Assembly: GCF_019278525.1 (NCBI RefSeq)
Contig: NZ_CP058986.1
Span: forward strand, 3,363,001-3,427,000
From: Polaribacter sp. HaHaR_3_91
GTDB lineage: Bacteria > Bacteroidota > Bacteroidia > Flavobacteriales > Flavobacteriaceae
DNA length: 64,000 bases
Direction: 5' to 3'
The stretch's first letter is position 1. Each line of letters begins with the position of its first letter. The notes under the pieces are model-generated. The model had not been told where the DNA came from and searched no databases. It saw nothing but the letters and a program-made list of their open reading frames with translations. The position numbers and the translations under genes were made by a program. This document shows positions 17,433-26,238 of this stretch, piece by piece.

Positions 17433-18179
17433 ATGAAAGAATTTGCAAACAAAGTAGCCTTAGTAATTGGCGGAACAAGTGGTATCGGTAATGCAACAAC
17501 AAATGCATTATTAGAAGGTGGTGCAACAGTATATGTTGTAGGAAGAAATACTGATAAAATTGCAGACGCACCAAACTTAATTAAACACACGGCAAACATA
17601 TCTAACACCACTGAAGTTGATGCTTTAATAGCTAAAATTGATGGTTTAGAGAACTTAGATTATTTAGTAAATGCTTCAGGAATTTTTGGCCCTAAACCAT
17701 TTTTAGATCATACTATGGAAGATTACAATTCTTATCAAGATTTAAACAGAGGCTTCTTTTTTATTACACAGAGCGCTGCTAAAAAAATGAAAGCTACAAA
17801 TGGAGGGTCTATTGTAAATGTAGGGTCTATGTGGGCAAAACAAGCTATAAAAGCAACACCTTCTTCTGCATATTCTATGCAAAAAGCTGGTTTACATTCG
17901 TTAACTCAACATTTAGCAATGGAATTAGCTGAAGATAATATTCGTGTAAATGCTGTGTCTCCAGCCCTAGTAAACACGCCTGTGTATCATGGTGTTTTTG
18001 GAGGTGAAGAAGCTGCTAAAGAAGCATTGGTTGGCTTTAATGGTTTTCACCCTATAGGTCGTTTTGGAGAATCGGAAGATATTGCTAATAGTATCATTTT
18101 CTTATTATCAGACAAAGCTGCCTGGGTAACAGGTGCTATTTGGGATACCGATGGTGGTGTTATGGCTGGTAGAAACTAA
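17433..18179 (+). CDS. Short-chain dehydrogenase/reductase (SDR)
   Basis: About 248 residues from the ATG at 17433; an in-frame TTG at 17400 overlaps the cupin gene and is less likely. Classical SDR signatures are present: the Rossmann dinucleotide motif GGTSGIG near residue 11, NASG near 80, and the catalytic SAYSMQK (Tyr-x-x-x-Lys) near 148. It should be an NAD(P)H-dependent alcohol/ketone oxidoreductase in the cytoplasm. Together with the cupin it forms the TetR-regulated unit, suggesting an inducible detoxification or catabolic step. Confidence 0.9.
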   Translation: MKEFANKVALVIGGTSGIGNATTNALLEGGATVYVVGRNTDKIADAPNLIKHTANISNTTEVDALIAKIDGLENLDYLVNASGIFGPKPFLDHTMEDYNSYQDLNRGFFFITQSAAKKMKATNGGSIVNVGSMWAKQAIKATPSSAYSMQKAGLHSLTQHLAMELAEDNIRVNAVSPALVNTPVYHGVFGGEEAAKEALVGFNGFHPIGRFGESEDIANSIIFLLSDKAAWVTGAIWDTDGGVMAGRN

Positions 18180-18189
18180 AAAAATAAGA

Positions 18190-18322
18190 AAGAGGCTATC
18201 TAAAAAGTAAATTTTTGTCAATCTTAATTTATTTCAGATTATTTCAAACCTGAATATCAACAAATTATGACACTGAAACAAGTTCAGCATGACAAGATTC
18301 ATTTCTTTTTAGATGACCTCTT
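18190..18322. repeat. Hairpin-forming intergenic repeat (MITE/REP-like)
   Basis: About 133 bases bounded by an 18-base inverted repeat with two mismatches (left arm begins AAGAGGCTATCTAAAAAG, right arm ends TTTTTAGATGACCTCTT). Nested inside is a second inverted repeat, TTGTCA...TTTCAG against CTGAAA...TGACAA. The whole element can fold into one long hairpin. It lies between the SDR gene and the first lipoprotein hydrolase. I recall similar 'gaggc...taaaaag' hairpin repeats scattered between genes of Flavobacteriaceae, but a genome search is needed to prove multicopy status. Confidence 0.65.
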
Positions 18323-18366
18323 CTATCCAATTCTCTCAAAATTAATTTGAGACTTAAATTTAAATT

Positions 18367-19347
18367 ATGAAAAACGTAGTCCTAGCCTTAAGTATCGTTT
18401 TACTCTTCAGCTCTTGTAAAGAGGAGGTAACATCTGAAATGAATAATGCTTCAAGCGCTTCATTAGCTATTGGTGAAAATCAAAAATCAACCTTAAAATA
18501 TAAAACATTAGAAGTTAATGGAATTAACATTGCCTATAGAGAAGCAGGAAATGTTAATAACCCAACCATTGTTTTACTACATGGTTTTCCTGCATCTTCA
18601 TATCAATACAGAAAAGTATTAGCGCAATTATCTAACGAGTTTCATTTAATCGCTCCTGACTATCCTGGTTTTGGTAACAGTGATTTTCCAGATGCTGAAA
18701 CGTTTCAATATACGTTTGATAATATTGCAGTGGTTGTAGATTCATTTTTAGAGCAAAAAAAAATCGATTCTTATGCAATCATGATTCAAGATTATGGTGC
18801 TCCTATTGGTTTTAGATTAGCAACAGCGCATCCCGAAAGAATTACAGCAATCATAAACCAAAACGGAAATGCTTATGAAGAAGGTTTAGGTGAAGCTTGG
18901 GCTGGAATAAGAGCACTTTGGAAAAATAGAACTAAAGAAACCGAAGATGCTTTATTACCTGCTTTTTCTTTAGAGGGTCTAAAATGGCAATACACACACG
19001 GTGTTAGAGATTCTGAGACTGTAGACCCTGATACTTATAATTTAGATTTCTTAAGATTGTCTAGACCAAATGCACATGCCGTAAATTTAGATTTATTTTA
19101 TGATTATCAGAATAATGTAAAGCTATATCCAAAATGGCAACAATATTTAAGAGACTATCAACCACCATTATTAATAGTTTGGGGTAAAAATGATGCTTTC
19201 TTTCCTGAAAGTGGAGCTGCAGCATTTAAAAAAGACGTAAAAAACATAGATTACAACATTTATGATACCGGTCATTTTGCTTTAGAAGAAGATGGTGACG
19301 CTATTATTGAAAACATGAGAGTTTTCATGAGAAACCTGAATAAATAG
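18367..19347 (+). CDS. Lipoprotein alpha/beta hydrolase, Asp-nucleophile type
   Basis: A 326-residue protein with a lipoprotein signal (lipobox FSSC, C17), so anchored in the envelope. The hydrolase fold covers about 45-325: oxyanion motif LLHGFPASSYQYRKVL, nucleophile elbow QDYGAPIGF (Asp where esterases have Ser), and a distal histidine in DTGHFALEE. The Asp elbow is characteristic of haloalkane dehalogenases and epoxide hydrolases, so the enzyme probably opens C-halide or epoxide bonds rather than esters. A clear paralogue follows after nine bases. The repeat upstream separates it from the SDR gene, so TetR control is uncertain. Confidence 0.85.
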   Translation: MKNVVLALSIVLLFSSCKEEVTSEMNNASSASLAIGENQKSTLKYKTLEVNGINIAYREAGNVNNPTIVLLHGFPASSYQYRKVLAQLSNEFHLIAPDYPGFGNSDFPDAETFQYTFDNIAVVVDSFLEQKKIDSYAIMIQDYGAPIGFRLATAHPERITAIINQNGNAYEEGLGEAWAGIRALWKNRTKETEDALLPAFSLEGLKWQYTHGVRDSETVDPDTYNLDFLRLSRPNAHAVNLDLFYDYQNNVKLYPKWQQYLRDYQPPLLIVWGKNDAFFPESGAAAFKKDVKNIDYNIYDTGHFALEEDGDAIIENMRVFMRNLNK

Positions 19348-19356
19348 AAATACAGT

Positions 19357-20325
19357 ATGAAACAATTTGCGTTAATTTTAGTCATCTTAACCTCTTTATT
19401 TGGGTGTGAAAATACATCAAAAGAACATGAGAAACAGTTCTTTTTACCACCAGCTACAACGCATAATTATGCAGAAATTGATAGTATAAAACTATTTTAT
19501 AGAGAAGCTGGAGATAAAAGTAATCCGACAATTGTGTTGCTACATGGTTACCCTTCTTCATCACATAGTTATAGAAACCTGATTCCTATGTTGGCGACGA
19601 ATTACCATGTTATTGCTCCAGATAATTTAGGCTCGGGTTATAGCACACATTTAGATCCTGCAACTACAACGTATACGTTTGATTTGTTGGCAACTTATAC
19701 AGAAAAGCTTATCGATACACTTCAAATTGAAAACTATGTGATGTACATGCAAGATTTTGGTGCTCCTATTGGATATCGAATGATGACGAAAAATCCTAAA
19801 CGAATAGAAGCTTTAATTGTTCAGAACGCCAATGCTTATTTGGAAGGTTTAACGCCTAAACGACAAGATTTTTTTAGATCAGCACAAACAGACACCTCGC
19901 AGGAAAAGCATGATTTTTTATATAGTTTAACAAGTGAAGATGCCATAATAAACAAGCAATATGTATTTGATTTAGACGCTACAAATATCAATATTCAAAG
20001 TCCGGATGCTTGGACACACGATTTAGCATTTCTAAAATCTAAAAAAGACAGAGAAATCCAAGTGCAGCTATTTAAAGATTACAACACCAATTTGATTAGA
20101 TACCCTAAATGGCAAAAAATGTTGAGAGAAAATCAACCAAAAACATTAATTACTTGGGGAAAAAAGGATTTGAAATTTAATGCTAATGGAGCAAAGGCTT
20201 ATTTAAAAGATTTACCCAATGCCGAGTTACACTTATTGGATGCTGGTCATTTTGCATCTGAAGAAAAAACGAGAGAGATAGCAAAACTTATTTTAGAATT
20301 TTTATCTAAAAATGAAATAGAATAA
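19357..20325 (+). CDS. Lipoprotein alpha/beta hydrolase paralogue
   Basis: A 322-residue lipoprotein (lipobox LFGC, C16). It has the same architecture and motifs as the gene just upstream: LLHGYPSSSHSYRNL, nucleophile elbow QDFGAPIGY with Asp, and a C-terminal DAGHFASEE. The two are evidently products of a tandem duplication and share long stretches of similarity (for example NANAYLEGL versus NGNAYEEGL). It is likely an epoxide hydrolase or dehalogenase-like enzyme in the periplasm or at the outer membrane. It ends at a strong bidirectional terminator. Confidence 0.85.
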   Translation: MKQFALILVILTSLFGCENTSKEHEKQFFLPPATTHNYAEIDSIKLFYREAGDKSNPTIVLLHGYPSSSHSYRNLIPMLATNYHVIAPDNLGSGYSTHLDPATTTYTFDLLATYTEKLIDTLQIENYVMYMQDFGAPIGYRMMTKNPKRIEALIVQNANAYLEGLTPKRQDFFRSAQTDTSQEKHDFLYSLTSEDAIINKQYVFDLDATNINIQSPDAWTHDLAFLKSKKDREIQVQLFKDYNTNLIRYPKWQKMLRENQPKTLITWGKKDLKFNANGAKAYLKDLPNAELHLLDAGHFASEEKTREIAKLILEFLSKNEIE

Positions 20326-20360
20326 CGAGATACCACAAACACATTCGCTAAACAAAACTA

Positions 20361-20397
20361 AAAACTCCAACTACTTTTTAAAAGCAGTTGGAGTTTT
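20361..20397. terminator. Bidirectional terminator between hydrolase and purM
   Basis: Perfect 12-base inverted repeat AAAACTCCAACT / AGTTGGAGTTTT with a 13-base AT loop, flanked by A and T runs, between convergent genes. Confidence 0.85.
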
Positions 20398-20430
20398 AAT
20401 TTTAATATATTTTAAGAATAAGTTGGTATT

Positions 20431-21630
20431 TTAATATTCAAATACACCGTACTCACTTGTAATCGTTAATTTTTTAGTTTGATCCTGATCTGCATCAGAA
20501 TGAAAAGCTTCTACTCTACCTACAATTTTTGCATCTACATTAAAAGATTTAGAAATAGCAATAATATCTTCTGCAATTTCTGGATTAACATAAATTTCCA
20601 TTCTATGACCACAGTTAAAAACTTGATACATTTCTTTCCAATCTGTTTTAGATTGCTCTTGTATCAACTTAAATAATGGTGGAACTGGAAACATATTGTC
20701 TTTTATAATATGTAATTCATCCACAAAGTGTAATATTTTGGTTTGAGCTCCACCAGAACAATGAATCATTCCGTGTACTGTATCCGAAGAAAAATTAGAT
20801 AATATTTTTTTAATAATTGGCGCATACGTTCTTGTTGGTGACAATACTAATTTACCAGCATCAATGGGAGAATTTTCTACCTTGTCTGTTAATTTTGTAT
20901 TACCAGAGTACACTAACTCTTCAGGAACAGCAGCATCAAAACTTTCTGGATATTTTTCTGTTAAATATTTATGAAAAACATCGTGTCTTGCTGATGTTAA
21001 TCCGTTAGACCCCATACCTCCGTTATATTCAGTTTCGTAACTTGCTTGTCCAAAAGATTCTAAACCAACAATTACATCACCTGCTTTTATGTTTGCGTTA
21101 TCAACAACATCGGTACGTTTCATACGTGCAGTTACTGTAGAATCTACAATAATGGTACGAACTAAATCGCCCACATCTGCAGTTTCTCCTCCGGTAGAAT
21201 GAATGGTAACCCCAAAACCTTTTAAGTCTTGGATTAATTCTTCTGTTCCGTTTATAATTGCAGATAAAACTTCTCCAGGAATTTTACTTTTATTTCTACC
21301 GATTGTAGAAGACAACATAATATTATCTGTTGCTCCCACACACAATAAATCATCAATATTCATGATTAAAGCATCTTGAGCAATGCCTTTCCATACAGAA
21401 ATATCGCCAGTTTCTTTCCAATACATGTAGGCTAAAGAAGATTTTGTACCTGCTCCATCTGCATGCATTATTAGACAATAATCATCATCGTTTGTTAAAT
21501 AATCTGGAACAATTTTACAAAATGCTTTAGGAAACAAGCCCTTGTCTATATTCTTAATTGCATTGTGTACATCTTCTTTTGATGCCGAAACACCTCTTTG
21601 TGCGTATCTTTTAGAAACTTCTTGACTCAT
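20431..21630 (-). CDS. purM: Phosphoribosylformylglycinamidine cyclo-ligase (AIR synthase)
   Basis: About 399 residues from the ATG at 21630. The longer open frame (from 21681) is rejected because a TAAATTTG promoter element lies inside its extra segment. PurM closes formylglycinamidine ribotide to aminoimidazole ribotide with ATP in purine synthesis. Visible are SKRYAQRGVSASKEDVH at the N terminus, HADGAGTKSSLAY, the dimer/ATP region GDVIVGLESFGQASYETEYNGGMGSNGLTSARHDVF and STGGETADVGDLV. It is somewhat longer than the ~345 residues of E. coli PurM, which is usual in Bacteroidota. Single-gene unit. Confidence 0.92.
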   Translation of the reverse strand: MSQEVSKRYAQRGVSASKEDVHNAIKNIDKGLFPKAFCKIVPDYLTNDDDYCLIMHADGAGTKSSLAYMYWKETGDISVWKGIAQDALIMNIDDLLCVGATDNIMLSSTIGRNKSKIPGEVLSAIINGTEELIQDLKGFGVTIHSTGGETADVGDLVRTIIVDSTVTARMKRTDVVDNANIKAGDVIVGLESFGQASYETEYNGGMGSNGLTSARHDVFHKYLTEKYPESFDAAVPEELVYSGNTKLTDKVENSPIDAGKLVLSPTRTYAPIIKKILSNFSSDTVHGMIHCSGGAQTKILHFVDELHIIKDNMFPVPPLFKLIQEQSKTDWKEMYQVFNCGHRMEIYVNPEIAEDIIAISKSFNVDAKIVGRVEAFHSDADQDQTKKLTITSEYGVFEY

Positions 21631-21651
21631 GTTGTTGTGTTGTTGTTGCTG

Positions 21652-21659
21652 CAAATTTA
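21652..21659 (-). promoter_or_regulatory. Candidate -7 element for purM
   Basis: Minus strand reads TAAATTTG, 22 bases before the ATG at 21630. It decides the start codon because the transcript would not include the upstream in-frame ATGs. Confidence 0.55.
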
Positions 21660-21681
21660 ACTTTCTTTTATGTGGCATCAT

Positions 21682-21713
21682 AAAAAAACCAAATGATTTT
21701 TGATCATTTGGTT
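21682..21713 (-). terminator. Terminator of the curli operon
   Basis: Perfect 11-base inverted repeat AACCAAATGAT / ATCATTTGGTT with a five-base loop; on the minus strand it is followed by a run of seven T. It lies after the last gene of the curli unit (stop at 21740). Confidence 0.85.
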
Positions 21714-21739
21714 CTTTCTTATTAATATTTCAGTTTTAA

Positions 21740-23242
21740 TTACTCCCAATCTGGCATAATTGCTTCTGTAAAAACTTCTTCTCTACGATTATCTCCATCA
21801 ATTGGAGATGTAAATATTTTCTTTTCCGAAATACCATCGTTAGATGTATTTACATAAATTATTTCAGCCTCATTAGGTGAGAATCTTGGATCTAAATCAT
21901 TTGTTCCTGGCGGTTTAGAAATAATCATTTCTGTCTCGGTCATTGTAGAAAAATTATACTTAAAAACTTTATTATTCAATCTTCTATAATTTGATGATTG
22001 AAAATCACTTACATCTTTAGTATAAATTAATAAGTTACCATCTACAGACAAATTTAAGCCACCTAAAGCACCAACATTTGCAGAGACAACTGTATTTAGT
22101 ACATTCCCACTCATATCAATAGTATAAATAGCACCATCATAACCATCAGAATTATTTGTTCTTAACACTATCTTAGTACCGTCATTACTCCAATCACATT
22201 CGGTAATTAAGTGTCCATTTGTTGTTTTATATATCATTTGAAGACCACTACCATCTTTATTAATCAGATATAACTTATCAAAACTCGGATAAATAAGTTG
22301 ATCACCCGTTGTTGACCAAGAGAAATCCACTTCATTCAAATCAAAAGCATTAACAGCGATATCGGAAGTTACTCTTTTTACCTCCGATCCATTTGGTTTC
22401 ATGGTAAAAATATGAACCTCATTGTTATACAATCTTAAAAAAGCTATTAAATTTACAGTATTATTTTTTCTAGGTCTCCATGAATTTGAGTTAGATTCTG
22501 TTAATTTAATAGTATTAATTTCATTAAAATCTTCATCTAAACTTGATGAATAAATGACATTATTCCCCCCTTCAACCCTAACGTAAGTATACCTATTCTT
22601 TGGATCACCCTTAACTGTAAATGAATTTGAAGCACTTAGCACTTCAGAATTTATATTATCTGTTACTGCTACTTGCCAAAAATACTTAACACCAAATTTT
22701 AAATTAGGAACCACATAAGTTGTATCACTAAGATTTTGAACTTGAATTACATTATTATCAAAATCATTTTTAATCTCTAATCTATACGTTAATTCATCAT
22801 CATCTACACTTAAAGAAGACCAAACCAACTCTACTGAACTATCGATATCTACTGCACCATCAATTGGCAATATTAACACCGGAGTTGTTGGCGGAATATT
22901 AAGTGTAGACTCTCCCTGCATTTCAAAGACTATGTTTACTGTAGCATCTACCTCTACAGAAACAGGCTCAAAACTAGTTAAAAAATCTTCTTTTGAAGCT
23001 TCAATCGAATATTCATTTACAGGCACTTCTTCATAAAAAAACTCTCCGTTAGCATCTGTAAATGTTGTATTATTTGTTGGAGATAAAGTAATTTTGGCAT
23101 TCTCTATAGGCTCAAAACTATTAGCTTTTACAACCCTTCCTGTTATTTCGCCAAATTCTACAACACCAAAAGTAGTCTCTTCACCACAACTAAAAATTAA
23201 AACTAGAGTTATAAGAACTAATATTTTTCGTAAAATTTTCAT
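21740..23242 (-). CDS. Curli-operon lipoprotein: CarboxypepD_reg, FN3-like and beta-propeller
   Basis: A 500-residue lipoprotein (LIFSC, C19). A carboxypeptidase-regulatory-like Ig domain lies at about 28-108 (GRVVKANSFEPIENAKITL ... GEFFYEEVP). A fibronectin-III-like domain (about 118-212, with FGVKYFWQVAVTD) follows, then a C-terminal TolB/PD40-like beta-propeller (about 225-500, repeats such as PRKNNTVNLIAFLR, DWSNDGTKIVLRTN and DPRFSPNEAEIIYVN). It is the last gene of the curli cluster, 18 bases after csgG. No E. coli csg counterpart exists; it may be an outer-membrane scaffold or fibre-interaction protein. Function unknown. Confidence 0.75.
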   Translation of the reverse strand: MKILRKILVLITLVLIFSCGEETTFGVVEFGEITGRVVKANSFEPIENAKITLSPTNNTTFTDANGEFFYEEVPVNEYSIEASKEDFLTSFEPVSVEVDATVNIVFEMQGESTLNIPPTTPVLILPIDGAVDIDSSVELVWSSLSVDDDELTYRLEIKNDFDNNVIQVQNLSDTTYVVPNLKFGVKYFWQVAVTDNINSEVLSASNSFTVKGDPKNRYTYVRVEGGNNVIYSSSLDEDFNEINTIKLTESNSNSWRPRKNNTVNLIAFLRLYNNEVHIFTMKPNGSEVKRVTSDIAVNAFDLNEVDFSWSTTGDQLIYPSFDKLYLINKDGSGLQMIYKTTNGHLITECDWSNDGTKIVLRTNNSDGYDGAIYTIDMSGNVLNTVVSANVGALGGLNLSVDGNLLIYTKDVSDFQSSNYRRLNNKVFKYNFSTMTETEMIISKPPGTNDLDPRFSPNEAEIIYVNTSNDGISEKKIFTSPIDGDNRREEVFTEAIMPDWE

Positions 23243-23260
23243 ACTAATATATTTTGTTTT

Positions 23261-24613
23261 TTAAAAATAAAAATTAATTCCAGCCCTAACATTCCAAATC
23301 TTATCGTTTTTTTCTCCCCTAACCAAAAGATCTAAGTTGTCTGTTGATATAATATTTTGCTCACCTCTTAAAATCAACCCTAATTTATCTGTAACAAAAT
23401 ACTCTAAACCAATACCATATTGATATTTAAAGTAATTATCACTTAAATTTTTAGTTGAAATTGAACCAACACCAATGTATGCATAAGGAGTAATTTTATC
23501 ATAGGGTAATAGATAGTATTCAAAATTTACATTAGAATCATAAATTCTTTTTTCAAATATGTTTTTATTAGAAAGCGTACTAGAACCTAATCCTATAGAA
23601 AATGCAAACCTAGATTTATTTAACATGAATTTGAGTAACATATCAGCCCCAAAACCAAACTCTGCATCAGAATAATCACCAACAATTTTAGACACTCCCC
23701 CCACAAGTCCTACACCTATTTTACCTCGCCTATGCTCTTTTTTTCTATTAAACAACTCTGTTAACTTTGCCTCCTCTTGCTCTTTCTTGTAATTCTTCTT
23801 TACAAAATCTACTACTTCTTCACCACCAGCAGGCGCCCAAAATCCATCAATAATACCTTCTATAATTAAATTTTCTACCGCTTTATCTATAGCTTCCTTA
23901 ACAGCTAATTGAACAGGTTCGTTTTTGGTAAAGCCAACCTCAGATTCTAATAACTTTTGAAACTTAACATACTTAAATAAATTTAGCGCTAATGCCTGAG
24001 ATAAGATTGTTTTAGATATATATACTGTTTTCAAGATCTTTCCATTAGATGTAGAAACCGCCCTTAAATACACAGTAATTCTGTCTTGCCTATATTCTGT
24101 TGAACCACCAATACCAAGATATCTAGCTCCCGCACCACCAGTAATTATATTTGTATCATAAGATATAACACCTCCTTCTAACAGTACTCCAGCAAATAAA
24201 AGAGCAGGCAAATTAGGAGTATTCGTTTGCGCTTTATTATTCTTTGTAAACTCTGCTCTAGTAGACCTTATTATATTTCTTTCATTTAAAAGATTACTAA
24301 GGTTCTCTCTTTCTACAACTGTAAACCAATTAGAATCTTCTAAAGCCTTATTTAACATTGTGGTAGCTCCTTGTGAAACTGCAGTACTAAAAGTACTACC
24401 ATTTTCTATAGCTTTGTATTGACCTGTTTGGTCTTTAAAATTATATACGGCCGCTACTATAGGTTCCTGTGGCAAAGGGAATTTTTTTAACTTCTGAGTT
24501 GGCACTGTCGTTTCTCCTAATCTTGCTCGTTCCTGTTCAAAAGGTTGATTATAAAAAGAGCCACAACTAGTAAAGAATAACAGTAGTATAATAGTATATC
24601 TATAATTTAACAT
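23261..24613 (-). CDS. csgG: CsgG curli secretion channel with extra C-terminal barrel-like domain
   Basis: A 450-residue lipoprotein (lipobox TSCG, C17). Residues about 35-275 match the CsgG family, with the characteristic PQEPIVAAVYNFKDQTGQYK start and a VVERENLSNLLNERNIIRSTR segment. CsgG forms a nonameric outer-membrane pore that exports curlin subunits. E. coli CsgG is 277 residues. Here a further ~160 residues (about 290-450) consist of alternating amphipathic strands (GKIGVGLVGGVSKIVGDYSD ... ending VRAGINFYF) that read like an OmpA-type outer-membrane barrel. It lies between csgF (16 bases upstream) and the propeller lipoprotein. Confidence 0.88.
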   Translation of the reverse strand: MLNYRYTIILLLFFTSCGSFYNQPFEQERARLGETTVPTQKLKKFPLPQEPIVAAVYNFKDQTGQYKAIENGSTFSTAVSQGATTMLNKALEDSNWFTVVERENLSNLLNERNIIRSTRAEFTKNNKAQTNTPNLPALLFAGVLLEGGVISYDTNIITGGAGARYLGIGGSTEYRQDRITVYLRAVSTSNGKILKTVYISKTILSQALALNLFKYVKFQKLLESEVGFTKNEPVQLAVKEAIDKAVENLIIEGIIDGFWAPAGGEEVVDFVKKNYKKEQEEAKLTELFNRKKEHRRGKIGVGLVGGVSKIVGDYSDAEFGFGADMLLKFMLNKSRFAFSIGLGSSTLSNKNIFEKRIYDSNVNFEYYLLPYDKITPYAYIGVGSISTKNLSDNYFKYQYGIGLEYFVTDKLGLILRGEQNIISTDNLDLLVRGEKNDKIWNVRAGINFYF

Positions 24614-24629
24614 ATAAGTGATTAAGATA

Positions 24630-25028
24630 TTAGTTAGGTACTATAATTTGTGTTTGCTCTCCAGTGTCTGTGTCTAAAATATTAACAACCAAACCTTCTG
24701 CAGAGTCATAAATTTCTAAAGCCAAGCTACCAAAAGAGAAATTACCTTCTTTTAAATCTTCCCCTAATTGCGTATTAAACAAAGACCTAGACAACTGACT
24801 TAGTATTTGCCTATTTAACGATTCTGAAAACTCAGCTAACGAACCTTCTTCTCCTCCTAGAGCAATACTAGGGTCTTTAAAAGAATTTTGTGCGTTTGCA
24901 GAATTTAATAACCATTGATAATTAAACGTTTCACCACCAAAAGCAGGATTTATAGGCTTATAAGAAAGCTGCTGACCTACACATACATATCCGGTTAAGA
25001 ATAATATAATTAATAAATTTCTTTTCAT
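24630..25028 (-). CDS. csgF: CsgF curli assembly factor
   Basis: A 132-residue exported protein (signal about 1-18, ending VCVGQQ). The mature N terminus reads LSYKPINPAFGG-(ETF)-NYQWLLNSANAQN, the conserved CsgF start that inserts into the CsgG pore. A helical middle section and a C-terminal ALEIYDSAEGLVVNILDT part follow. CsgF couples secretion to nucleation at the cell surface. It overlaps neither neighbour: six bases after csgE and 16 before csgG. Length agrees with E. coli CsgF (138). Confidence 0.9.
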   Translation of the reverse strand: MKRNLLIILFLTGYVCVGQQLSYKPINPAFGGETFNYQWLLNSANAQNSFKDPSIALGGEEGSLAEFSESLNRQILSQLSRSLFNTQLGEDLKEGNFSFGSLALEIYDSAEGLVVNILDTDTGEQTQIIVPN

Positions 25029-25034
25029 ATCTTT

Positions 25035-26225
25035 TTAGTAGTATTTAATTATTTTAGATTCTTTTTCTGAATTTTTAAAGTGCCTATATACTTTAATAAT
25101 GGCATAATCATTTATTTTTGTTAAATAATCTATACTAGGTCTTACAAAAAACGAAAACACCACATCATCTCCTACAATAACTTCAATTTTAGTATTTCTT
25201 CCAATAGCTAAAACTTCTTTAATTTTTACCACCTCATTGCCATCAATATTGTTTCTCGTATATAATGAAGAAAATAACTTATAGAAGTCTCTACCTGGTT
25301 TTGTTTTAGTATCCTCTACAACAATACCTCTTAACTCTACACCATCTATAGCTTCTACACTGAGATCTTTTGAACCTTCTTGCTCTTGCTTTAACTTTTT
25401 ATCTAATTCTTTCTGCCTATTAACTTCATCTTCAAAACCTTCATTAAACACTATTTTATCTTCTGCGACTAAAATATCATCTAAATTATATATAGAAAGA
25501 ACAGCTACTTTTTTTTCATTTTCATTTATTTTAATAATCATTGACGATAAAATAACTTTCTCATTTGCAGATAATATAAACCGACTATCTTTTTCTTCTT
25601 CTATATTATTTTCACTTTCGATTGTATTAAAAATGGTAAACTTATATTTTAAACTACTTGTTATTTCTGTTTTATTAAAAACGGTACCGTTAATTATTAA
25701 TACTCCATTTTTATTCTCTGTGCCAATTTTAGCTTCAAAATCTTCGTTTATTATTGGTGTAGACAATTTTGTTGCCGTATTATTAACCTTATTAGCAATC
25801 TCTTGTATTACCCCTATATTATTTTTGTTATCATCATTTAATACAACCCTATCCTTTCCTACAATATCTTGATTGGCATCATAGATTAAAAGAAGAAGAA
25901 TAACTTTTGTTGATTTATTAAAGTTTAATGAAGTTGAGGATAAATCTTTTTCTTGATTTGGACCTACAGTAAATAAACCAGATTGTTTATTATTAGATTT
26001 ATTTTTATTAGAATCTGTTTTAAATACCGATAATTTATAACTTAATTTTTTTGTTATCGATGTTTTATTAAGTGCAATTCCAGTTACTTTTAGATTACCA
26101 CTTTCTTCTTTAATTAACAGCTTTGCTTCCACCTCTGTATTATAAGTCTGAGAATAAGCTCCAATAATTGTTAAAAGAAATACAATAATTGTTGCTATTA
26201 TTATTTTTATTCTAAATAAAAACAT
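25035..26225 (-). CDS. csgE: CsgE with duplicated N-terminal CsgC/CsgH-like domains
   Basis: A 396-residue exported protein (signal about 1-25). Only the last ~105 residues (about 292-396: RGIVVEDTKTKPGRDFYKLF ... VGDDVVFSFFVRPSIDYL) correspond to CsgE, the periplasmic adaptor that delivers curlin to CsgG; E. coli CsgE is 129 residues. Ahead of it are two related ~110-residue beta-rich units (about 26-130 and 160-270), each with a GNLKVTGIALNKT / NGVLIINGTVFNKT strand and a KVILLLLIYD / KVAVLSIYN strand. These resemble the Ig-like CsgC/CsgH fold that blocks premature curlin aggregation; that identification is inference. Located 13 bases after the minor curlin. Confidence 0.8.
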   Translation of the reverse strand: MFLFRIKIIIATIIVFLLTIIGAYSQTYNTEVEAKLLIKEESGNLKVTGIALNKTSITKKLSYKLSVFKTDSNKNKSNNKQSGLFTVGPNQEKDLSSTSLNFNKSTKVILLLLIYDANQDIVGKDRVVLNDDNKNNIGVIQEIANKVNNTATKLSTPIINEDFEAKIGTENKNGVLIINGTVFNKTEITSSLKYKFTIFNTIESENNIEEEKDSRFILSANEKVILSSMIIKINENEKKVAVLSIYNLDDILVAEDKIVFNEGFEDEVNRQKELDKKLKQEQEGSKDLSVEAIDGVELRGIVVEDTKTKPGRDFYKLFSSLYTRNNIDGNEVVKIKEVLAIGRNTKIEVIVGDDVVFSFFVRPSIDYLTKINDYAIIKVYRHFKNSEKESKIIKYY

Positions 26226-26238
26226 AACATTTTTGTTT

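Noticed and set aside
21631..21681. Upstream ATGs giving a longer PurM
   Set aside because: The extension (KLNLQQQQHNN) contains the TAAATTTG promoter element and is unlike any PurM N terminus.
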